Positions 1 through 6,578 of a stretch of DNA of 46,237 nucleotides are shown one piece after another. Every line of letters starts with the position of its first letter. The first letter of the stretch is position 1. Source of the stretch: CAZFYZ01 sp964523735 (GTDB taxonomy: Bacteria; Armatimonadota; UBA5829); the NCBI GenBank assembly GCA_964523735.1, contig CAZFYZ010000018.1, forward strand, positions 1 through 46,237. The letters run 5' to 3'. The translations under genes were made by a program, and so were the position numbers. The notes under the pieces are model-generated. The model was not told where the DNA came from, did no database searches, and saw only the letters and a list, made by a program, of their open reading frames with translations.

Positions 1-2311
1 CGGAGATGGCATCGACGTCCACCTCGATCGCGTCCTCGAGGAACTTGTCGATCAGCACCGGCCGCTCCGGTGATGCCTCGGTCGCAAGCTCCATGAACGC
101 CGTCAGGTCGTTGTCATCGTAGACGATCTGCATTGCCCGTCCGCCCAGGACATAACTTGGTCGCACAAGCACGGGGTAACCGATCTTCCGCGCCTTCTCT
201 AGCGCCTCGTTGACCGAAGTCGCCGTATCATTCACGGTCTGCCGCAATCCGAGCTTCTCCACAAGCTGGCTGAAGAGCTTTCGGTTCTCAGCGCGGTCGA
301 TCTGCTCCGGCGCGGTTCCCAGGATATGCACGCCCGCCTTCTTGAGGGGCAGGCTGAGATTCAGCGGCGTCTGCCCGCCGAGCTGGACGATCACCCCCAT
401 CGGGTTCTCGCGATCGACGATGTCCAGCACGTCCTCGCGCGTCAGCGGCTCGAAGTAGAGCTTGTCTGAGGTGTCGAAGTCGGTCGAGACCGTCTCCGGG
501 TTGCAGTTGATAATGATCGCCTCATATCCCTCGTCTTTCAGAGCGTAGGAAGCGTGCACGCAGCAGTAGTCGAACTCGATCCCCTGGCCAATCCTGTTCG
601 GCCCGCCGCCAAGGATGATAACCTTCTTGGGGTTCGTGGTTGCCCGGCTTTCGTCCACAGTCTCGTAGGTCGAGTAGAAGTATGGCCTCTCAGCTTCGAA
701 CTCGCCGGCGCAGGTGTCTACCAGGTAGAACGTGCTCTCGATTCCGAGTATCTTTCGGCGCGTGCGCACCTGCTCTTCGTCCGTCTCCAGTAGTCTGGCT
801 AACTGGATATCTGAGTAACCAAGCTGCTTGGCCTCTCGCAGGGTCTCCGCAGGCACACTGACAAGCGACTTGCCGGTGAGCTTCTTCTCGAACTCGACGA
901 GCTCACGGACGTTCTCGATGAACCACGGGTCGATCTTCGAGAGGTCGTGGATCTCCTGCGTGGTCATCCCGTTCTCAATAGCGTAGCGCAGGTAGAAGAG
1001 CCTGTCCGCGTTAGGCTTGACTAGCTTGCCGCGGATGAGATCGAGATCCCGCCGCTCCTTGGCCTGCAAGTCTTTGCCGTCCGACCCCAGCCCGTACCGG
1101 CCGATCTCCAGCGATCTGATTCCCTTCTGCAGCGACTCTTTGAAGTTGCGGCCGATGGACATCGCCTCACCGACGGCCTTCATGGAGGTGTTGAGCGTGG
1201 TGTCGGCGCCCGGGAACTTCTCGAACGTGAACCGGCAGACTTTCATGACGCAGTAATCGACCGTGGGCTCGAAATCCGAGTAGGTCTTGCCAGTGATGTC
1301 GTTCTTGATCTCATCCAGACGAAGCCCGACGGCCAGTTTCGCCGCCACCCGGGCGATCGGGAAGCCAGTCGCCTTCGATGCCAGGGCTGAGGACCGACTG
1401 ACGCGCGGGTTGATTTCGATGATCACGACCTCGCCATTGGCCGGGTTCACGCCATACTGGATGTTCGTGCCGCCGCCGGTGATATCGATCGCCCGGATGA
1501 TTCTCTTGGACATATCGATAAGGTGGGTCATCTCCGGTGTCGTCAGCGTCTGCGCCGGGGCCACCACGATGGAATCACCAGTATGAACGCCCATCGGGTC
1601 GATGTTCTCCATCGAGGTGATGATTATGACGTTGTCGGCGCAGTCGCGCATCACCTCGAACTCGACCTCTTTCCAGCCCAGGACCGACTCCTCGATCAGG
1701 GTCTGGTGAACGGGGCTTGTATCGAGGGCGAATGCGAGCATGCGCTCGTACTCCTCCATGTTGTAGGCAGTCGCTCCGCCGGCCCCGCCCATCGTATAGG
1801 CGGGCCGCAGAATCGCGGGGAAGCCGACGTCCTTGATGATGCGCATCCCCTCTTCGGTAGAGTTGGCGACGCCGCTGCGAGGCACGCGGATGCCGATCGA
1901 CTGCATCGTGTCCTTGAAGAGCTGTCTGTCTTCTGCGCGGGCGATGGCGCGCTCGTTGCAGCCGATCATCTCACAGCCATACTTCCTCAGCACCCCCTCG
2001 CGCTCGAGGAATGTCCCGAGGTTGAGCCCCGTCTGCCCACCCAGCGTCGGCAGCAAGGCGTCAGGTCGCTCTTTCTCGATGATCCTGGTAACCGACTCCA
2101 GCGTCAGTGGCTCGATGTAGGTGTGGTCGGCCATGCCGGGGTCGGTCATGATCGTGGCGGGGTTCGAGTTCACGAGCACGACCTCGTATCCCTCTTCCCG
2201 GAATGCCTTGCACGCTTGCGAACCGGAGTAATCAAACTCGCAAGCCTGGCCTATCACAATCGGCCCGCTGCCGATGATCAGTATCTTCTTGATGTCAGTT
2301 CGCTTAGGCAT
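1..2311 (-). CDS. carB: Carbamoyl-phosphate synthase large subunit (3'-truncated by window edge)
   Basis: CarB makes carbamoyl phosphate from bicarbonate, ammonia and two ATP for pyrimidine and arginine synthesis. About 770 of roughly 1070 residues are inside the window. The second ATP-grasp domain is cut and the C-terminal allosteric domain lies outside. The N-terminus has the family opening 'ILIIGSGPIVIGQACEFDYSG', and the second half opens with 'VIILGGGPNRIGQGIEFDYCC', so the internal duplication of the family is visible. The first ATP-grasp domain contains 'RPAYTMGGAGG' and 'IEINPRVSRSSALASKATG'. The ATG at 2311 directly follows the carA stop (2312-2314) with no spacer, so the pair should be translationally coupled. 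The large subunit looks fully conserved, in contrast to its CarA partner. Confidence 0.97.
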   Translation of the reverse strand, partial: MPKRTDIKKILIIGSGPIVIGQACEFDYSGSQACKAFREEGYEVVLVNSNPATIMTDPGMADHTYIEPLTLESVTRIIEKERPDALLPTLGGQTGLNLGTFLEREGVLRKYGCEMIGCNERAIARAEDRQLFKDTMQSIGIRVPRSGVANSTEEGMRIIKDVGFPAILRPAYTMGGAGGATAYNMEEYERMLAFALDTSPVHQTLIEESVLGWKEVEFEVMRDCADNVIIITSMENIDPMGVHTGDSIVVAPAQTLTTPEMTHLIDMSKRIIRAIDITGGGTNIQYGVNPANGEVVIIEINPRVSRSSALASKATGFPIARVAAKLAVGLRLDEIKNDITGKTYSDFEPTVDYCVMKVCRFTFEKFPGADTTLNTSMKAVGEAMSIGRNFKESLQKGIRSLEIGRYGLGSDGKDLQAKERRDLDLIRGKLVKPNADRLFYLRYAIENGMTTQEIHDLSKIDPWFIENVRELVEFEKKLTGKSLVSVPAETLREAKQLGYSDIQLARLLETDEEQVRTRRKILGIESTFYLVDTCAGEFEAERPYFYSTYETVDESRATTNPKKVIILGGGPNRIGQGIEFDYCCVHASYALKDEGYEAIIINCNPETVSTDFDTSDKLYFEPLTREDVLDIVDRENPMGVIVQLGGQTPLNLSLPLKKAGVHILGTAPEQIDRAENRKLFSQLVEKLGLRQTVNDTATSVNEALEKARKIGYPVLVRPSYVLGGRAMQIVYDDNDLTAFMELATEASPERPVLIDKFLEDAIEVDVDAIS

Positions 2312-3310
2312 CTACGCCACCCCCACTTCGGTCAAGATTGCCCGGAACCAGGCTTCATTAGGCAGGAAGTTGGCACCTCCGGCCTTGCAGCCTTTGTTGG
2401 CGAAACCCTCGCAGGTTCCGTCGTGGACGTTCTCGAAGATGCTCACAAAGTCGCCGCCGGGCACAACAGCGTAGTTATGGTTCTGGACCGTGATCTCGTT
2501 TCGCCCGCCACCGGTGTATTTCACTGGGACGTTCACACCGTGGTCTCCGAACGGCAATGCCTCGACCTCTCCCTCACAGGCCAGTGCGACCATCGAACAT
2601 CCGTGGCCGAAGCCGATCAGCGGCTTCTCGCCCACCCACTCAGATACCACGATCAGCTTCTCCGGATCCTGAACGGCATAGAAAGGCGCATCGCTCACTA
2701 TGACGACGTCAGCGTCTTGCGGTGCGAAGGTCGCGTCGATCCCCAGCGCCGCAAGGTGCTTGTAGAAAGTCTTCGAGGCCCCGAAGTCGAGCACGGCAGC
2801 TTTCGCTATTGGCTTAGCGGCGGCGCAGGCTATCGGCGTATTCTCCGGGACGTAATCGAGAACCGTCGGGACAAGCCGATCCTTGAGCGCGTGACCCTCA
2901 AGCTTCTCGCCGCTCACTACCGCCATCATCTCGCCGTGCTTGCGCAGGTGGAGCATGATTGCGCGGGTGTCAAAGCAGTCGCCGAGGACGGTCCCACCGC
3001 TCTTGTCCAGATAGTCCTTCAGGCTACCCTCGGCCCGGAAGTTGCTGTAGTATGGTGGATATTCCTTTGCCAGTACTCCAGCGGCTTTGGGTGAGGCAGA
3101 CTCCGCATCGGCGGCATTAACGCCAGCATTGCCGATCAGAGGATAGGTGTAGACAACAATCTTACCAAGGTTGGCGGGATCGGTGATTAACTCCTGGTAG
3201 CCGACCACGCCGGTGTAGAAAGAAAGCAGTCCCCCACATTCGAGCGCTTCAGTGACGCTTCGACCCTCGAAGACAGCGCCATCTTCGAGCATAAGAAACA
3301 TGGGTTTCAT
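2312..3310 (-). CDS. carA: Carbamoyl-phosphate synthase small subunit with degenerate glutaminase site
   Basis: CarA normally hydrolyses glutamine and feeds ammonia to CarB. I start it at the ATG at 3310, with a GGGAG ribosome site just upstream, giving 332 residues; about 360-380 is usual. The reading frame stays open upstream to 3376, but that part has no family similarity. The N-terminal domain is recognisable ('LEDGAVFEGRS', 'GYQELITDP', 'YPLIGNAGVN', 'FDTRAIMLHLRKHG'). In the class-I amidotransferase half the nucleophile motif G-I-C-L-G-H-Q reads G-F-G-H-G-C-S (Gly235 in place of the catalytic Cys), without gaps. The C-terminal GHPEA segment that carries the catalytic His and Glu is absent: the protein ends 'GGANFLPNEAW...' with no His there. 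'QNHNYAV' upstream is kept. The subunit is probably structural, leaving the complex ammonia-dependent (inference). Confidence 0.93.
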   Translation of the reverse strand: MKPMFLMLEDGAVFEGRSVTEALECGGLLSFYTGVVGYQELITDPANLGKIVVYTYPLIGNAGVNAADAESASPKAAGVLAKEYPPYYSNFRAEGSLKDYLDKSGGTVLGDCFDTRAIMLHLRKHGEMMAVVSGEKLEGHALKDRLVPTVLDYVPENTPIACAAAKPIAKAAVLDFGASKTFYKHLAALGIDATFAPQDADVVIVSDAPFYAVQDPEKLIVVSEWVGEKPLIGFGHGCSMVALACEGEVEALPFGDHGVNVPVKYTGGGRNEITVQNHNYAVVPGGDFVSIFENVHDGTCEGFANKGCKAGGANFLPNEAWFRAILTEVGVA

Positions 3311-3420
3311 AGGTACTCCCAGCAGGATGGAATGCGCCATGGTAGTCCGCTCCATCGCGGCCGGGCGCTTATTCAAGAGTTGGGCAAAACCCAGCGACTA
3401 ACCTCCATAAGCTGGGCGTT

Positions 3421-3516
3421 GTTTCGGGATTTGGGTGGGCTGTCATCCCATGGCCGCGTGCTTTCGCAGTGGACATCACTCGGCCCAGGTATCGCGCACT
3501 ACCCAAATCCCGAAAC
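3421..3516. repeat. 16-bp perfect inverted repeat in the carA-prs divergent intergenic region
   Basis: The 300 bases between the carA start (3310) and prs (3611) hold no gene. They contain a perfect 16-bp inverted repeat (gtttcgggatttgggt at 3421-3436 and its complement at 3501-3516) separated by 64 bp. A small CCCAGC/GCTGGG hairpin lies just before the left arm. The arms sit between two divergently transcribed nucleotide-biosynthesis genes, so they could be a looping operator or the ends of a small relic element. I saw no other copy in the window. The function is unknown. Confidence 0.6.
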
Positions 3517-3543
3517 GCGCCGTCCCCGCGATCCGCGGCTTTC

Positions 3544-3552
3544 TGCTATAAT
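3544..3552 (+). promoter_or_regulatory. Extended -10 promoter for prs-pth(-pgi)
   Basis: TGCTATAAT is a perfect extended -10 element (TG-N-TATAAT, with TATAAT at 3547-3552). It lies 58 bp before the prs start. No recognisable -35 hexamer is present at the right distance, as expected for extended -10 promoters. It follows the inverted repeat at 3421-3516 by 28 bp. Confidence 0.6.
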
Positions 3553-3610
3553 AGTGCCCGGGACACCGCCCGGCGGACAGGCTACCCCGGCGCGAAAGGA
3601 GCAGCAGACA

Positions 3611-4573
3611 ATGAACGATCTCATGCTATTCTCGGGAACAGGAAACCCTGAGCTGGCGAACAAGATATCGGCACAACTGAAGGTGCCGCTTGGGGAGATC
3701 GTGATCCAGCGCTTCCTCGATGGCGAGATTTACATGCAGGTCTGCCAGAGCGTGCGCGGAGACGACGTGTTCCTGATCCAGTCCTGCGCAGGGCCCGTGA
3801 ACGAGTATCTGATGGAACTGCTCATCATGATCGACACGTTCAAGCGTGCCTCGGCCCGCCGTGTTAACGTCGTCCTGCCATACTACTTCTACGCCCGCCA
3901 GGACAGGAAAGCAAAGCCCCGTGAGCCTGTAACTGCCAAGCTGGTCGCAAACCTGCTGACTGTGGCAGGGGCGGACAGAATGCTGACCGTTGACCTGCAC
4001 TCCGGCCAGACGATGGGCTTCTTCGATATACCGGCCGACCATCTCTACGCAGGGCCGATTATAGCCGACTACATAGTCAAGAACGTGCCGATATCAGAAG
4101 GAGCGGTGGTAGTCTCGCCCGACGTCGGTGGAGTCACCAGAGCAAGGGCACTCGCTGAGTTCCTGGGAACGCCGTTGGCGATCATTGCCAAGCGTCGGCC
4201 TGCTCCCAACCAGTCGGAAGTGATGGAAGTCATCGGCGATGTCTCGGGCAAGATCGCTATCATGATCGACGACCTGATCGACACCGGCGGCTCAATCATC
4301 TGCGGCGCGAAGGCGATCCTCGAGCGAGGAGCGAAAGACGTCTACGCCGCCTGCACCCACGCCGTCTTCTCGGGCGAAGCAGTCAATAAGCTGCTGGAAT
4401 CACCGATCAAGAAGATCATTATCACCGACACAATCCCGCTGCCCGAGGATCGGCGCAACGGCAAGATCGAAGTGGTCTCGGTCTCCAAGCTCCTGGCGGA
4501 CGCCATCACGAGCATCCATGGCGAGGGCAGCATCAGCCAGCTCTTCAGCAAGCACTGGAAAGGCCAGTCGTGA
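3611..4573 (+). CDS. prs: Ribose-phosphate pyrophosphokinase
   Basis: The enzyme makes PRPP from ribose 5-phosphate and ATP in the cytoplasm, supplying purine, pyrimidine, NAD, His and Trp synthesis. The 320 residues match the usual family length (about 315). Visible signatures are 'PYYFYARQDRKAKPREPV' (ATP and flexible loop), 'DLHSGQTMGFF' (divalent-metal/PRPP signature) and the ribose-phosphate loop 'IMIDDLIDTGGSI'. The start is the ATG at 3611 with an AAAGGAG site about 9 bases upstream. The longer open frame from 3332 runs through the promoter and is not coding. The prs stop overlaps the pth GTG start by four bases (GTGA), so the two are coupled. Confidence 0.97.
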   Translation: MNDLMLFSGTGNPELANKISAQLKVPLGEIVIQRFLDGEIYMQVCQSVRGDDVFLIQSCAGPVNEYLMELLIMIDTFKRASARRVNVVLPYYFYARQDRKAKPREPVTAKLVANLLTVAGADRMLTVDLHSGQTMGFFDIPADHLYAGPIIADYIVKNVPISEGAVVVSPDVGGVTRARALAEFLGTPLAIIAKRRPAPNQSEVMEVIGDVSGKIAIMIDDLIDTGGSIICGAKAILERGAKDVYAACTHAVFSGEAVNKLLESPIKKIIITDTIPLPEDRRNGKIEVVSVSKLLADAITSIHGEGSISQLFSKHWKGQS

Positions 4574-5130
4574 AACTGATCGTGGGGCTCGGGAACCCTG
4601 GCCGGGCCTACGCGCATACCCGTCACAACGTGGGCTTTGGTGTTATCGATCTCTTCGCCAAGCGGCGCAAGGTGCGAGTGCTGAGCCGTGGCAATCGCGC
4701 CCTCTTTGGCACTTTCGAGCACTACGGTGAGCAGATCATGCTAGTCAAGCCGCAGACCTACATGAACGACAGCGGGTCAGCGGTCGGCTCGATAGTGCGC
4801 GGGCGGCATTTGGACCCCGGGGACATTCTGGTAGTCTACGACGACATGGACCTGCCCCTGGGCAAGATCAGAATCCGCCCCTCGGGCTCTTCCGGTGGGC
4901 ACAAGGGAATGAACTCGATCATCCACTCCATCCACTCGACCGACTTTCCGCGCATCCGCATCGGCATTGGACATCAGGGCGAGGCCATCGATCACGTCCT
5001 CTCGCGCTTCAACCGCCGCGACAGGGCCGTTATGGACGAAGCCATCACCTCCGCCGCCGACGCTCTGAATATGATTCTGGAAGAGGGGTTGGAAGCGGCG
5101 ATGAATGTGTACAATCGCGCTGACGGGTAA
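4570..5130 (+). CDS. pth: Peptidyl-tRNA hydrolase
   Basis: Pth releases tRNA from peptidyl-tRNA that drops off ribosomes. The 186 residues are typical. Family signatures are 'GLGNPG' at the start, 'HNVGF' with the catalytic His near residue 20, 'KPQTYMNDSG', 'DDMDLPLG' with the catalytic Asp, and 'SSGGHKGMNSI'. The start is a GTG within the prs stop (4-bp overlap). The prs-pth pairing is common in bacteria, although the rplY/ctc gene that often sits between them is missing here. A 44-bp spacer separates it from pgi. Confidence 0.97.
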   Translation: MKLIVGLGNPGRAYAHTRHNVGFGVIDLFAKRRKVRVLSRGNRALFGTFEHYGEQIMLVKPQTYMNDSGSAVGSIVRGRHLDPGDILVVYDDMDLPLGKIRIRPSGSSGGHKGMNSIIHSIHSTDFPRIRIGIGHQGEAIDHVLSRFNRRDRAVMDEAITSAADALNMILEEGLEAAMNVYNRADG

Positions 5131-5174
5131 CTAGTAGAAAGTAGACAGTAAACAGTAGACAGAAGGGATCACGC

Positions 5175-6482
5175 ATGTCTCTACCCATAGCATTACGCAC
5201 CGATTACCTGAAACCCAACGTAACCGACGAGATGATAGCCCAACTCCGGCCACTCATCGAGTGCGCCGATTGGTTGCTCCGCTCCGGCAAGTGCCCGGGT
5301 TGCGAGTTCACTGGGTGGCTCCAGCCGGACAAGATACTTGCCCCGGAGGAGTTCGCTCGCATCAAGGAGACGGCCAAGAAGCTGCGCGAGGAGACGGACG
5401 TGCTGCTGGTGATCGGGATAGGCGGCTCCTATCTGGGTGAGCGCACGGTGATTGAGGCCCTGGCCGATGACCCCGACTGCGTGGTCTATGCCGGGCAGAA
5501 CATATCGGCGCACTACATGAACCGGCTCAAGAAGCAGCTCGCGGGCAAGCGGGTCGCGATCAACGTGATCTCCAAGTCCGGCACGACCACCGAGCCCGCG
5601 ATCGCGTCTCGCGTGCTGAAGGGGCTTGTCGGCGATCAGGCAAAGTCTCGGATTGTCGCGACAAATGATCAAGCCAAGGGCGCCCTGCTCAAGCTCGCGA
5701 AGGCCGAGGGATATGAGACGTTCGTGGTGCCGGATGACATAGGCGGGCGCTACTCCGTGCTATCCGCCGTAGGGCTGCTGCCGATCGCGTATGCAGGCGT
5801 GGATGTCGACGCGCTGGTAAAGGGCGCGGTCGACTGCGCCGCGCTTTGCTCGAACACCGATCCATTTGCCAACCCGGCCTACTACTACGCTGCCGCCAGG
5901 CACGCTTTGTACCAGCAAGGCACGGCAGTCGAGGTGCTGGCGTCGTTCGAGCCGAGGCTGCACCATGTTGCGGAGTGGTGGAAGCAGCTCTTCGGCGAGA
6001 GCCAGGGCAAGGACGGCATCTCGCTCTTCCCAGCCTCTGTCGATTTCACGACCGACCTCCACTCGATGGGCCAGTATATGCAGGAAGGGCGGCGGATGCT
6101 CGCGGAAACGTTCGTGATCATCGAGGGCGGAGAGCCATCCTGCACGATTCCCTCGGGCGATGACTCCGACGGGCTGGAGTACCTGGCGGGCAAAGAGGTC
6201 AGCTACGTCAACGGCAAGGCCTACGAGGCCACGGCTCAGGCTCATCGTGAGGGCGGCGTGCCGAACATGACGATCCTGCTGGAGAAGCTGGATGCCCATT
6301 CGCTCGGCGCACTGCTCTACTTCTTCGAGATCTCCTGCGCAGTCGGCGGCCTGATGCTCGGCGTCGACCCATTCGACCAGCCCGGAGTCGAAGCCTACAA
6401 GAAGCACATGTTCGAGCTGCTCGGCAAGCCTGGTTTCGAGAAGCCGGAGGCGGAGGCGAAGCCGGAGTACGTGAGGTTCTGA
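5175..6482 (+). CDS. pgi: Glucose-6-phosphate isomerase
   Basis: Pgi interconverts glucose 6-phosphate and fructose 6-phosphate in glycolysis and gluconeogenesis. The 435 residues fit the shorter bacterial (Firmicutes-like) form. It shows the SIS-type phosphate loop 'ISKSGTTTEPA', the 'GGSYLG' loop, the 'FGESQGKDG' segment with the catalytic Glu, 'DLHSMGQYMQEG', and the C-terminal 'QPGVEAYKKHMFELLG' with the catalytic Lys. The ATG at 5175 is preceded by GAAGGGA. The spacer upstream has short AGTAGACAG-like direct repeats. It is the last gene of the prs-pth-pgi group and borders the glycan-utilisation island. A strong hairpin follows at 6512. Confidence 0.97.
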   Translation: MSLPIALRTDYLKPNVTDEMIAQLRPLIECADWLLRSGKCPGCEFTGWLQPDKILAPEEFARIKETAKKLREETDVLLVIGIGGSYLGERTVIEALADDPDCVVYAGQNISAHYMNRLKKQLAGKRVAINVISKSGTTTEPAIASRVLKGLVGDQAKSRIVATNDQAKGALLKLAKAEGYETFVVPDDIGGRYSVLSAVGLLPIAYAGVDVDALVKGAVDCAALCSNTDPFANPAYYYAAARHALYQQGTAVEVLASFEPRLHHVAEWWKQLFGESQGKDGISLFPASVDFTTDLHSMGQYMQEGRRMLAETFVIIEGGEPSCTIPSGDDSDGLEYLAGKEVSYVNGKAYEATAQAHREGGVPNMTILLEKLDAHSLGALLYFFEISCAVGGLMLGVDPFDQPGVEAYKKHMFELLGKPGFEKPEAEAKPEYVRF

Positions 6483-6511
6483 CATTGCCTCTGGGCATCA
6501 GCAGCTTGTAG

Positions 6512-6558
6512 AGGAAGTACCGGCCCTGCGGTTTCGGATATCGCAGGGCCGGTTCCTA
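6512..6558. terminator. Bidirectional terminator-like hairpin between pgi and the metzincin gene
   Basis: A perfect 11-bp GC-rich stem (ccggccctgcg at 6520-6530, complement at 6542-6552) encloses an 11-base loop. GGAA/TTCC flanks extend it, and TTCCTATTT follows on the plus strand. It lies in the 96-bp gap between converging genes, so it can end pgi and the long minus-strand array. The T-run is weak in both directions. Confidence 0.7.
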
Positions 6559-6578
6559 TTTCGAGGCAGCGCCTTCCG

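Noticed and set aside
1523..3094. 523-codon plus-strand open frame across the carA-carB junction
   Set aside because: It is antisense to two well-conserved genes and has no recognisable motif; long antisense frames are a by-product of GC-rich codon bias.
3332..3610. N-terminal extension of prs
   Set aside because: The extension contains the inverted repeat and extended -10 promoter and has no family similarity; ATG 3611 has a good ribosome site.
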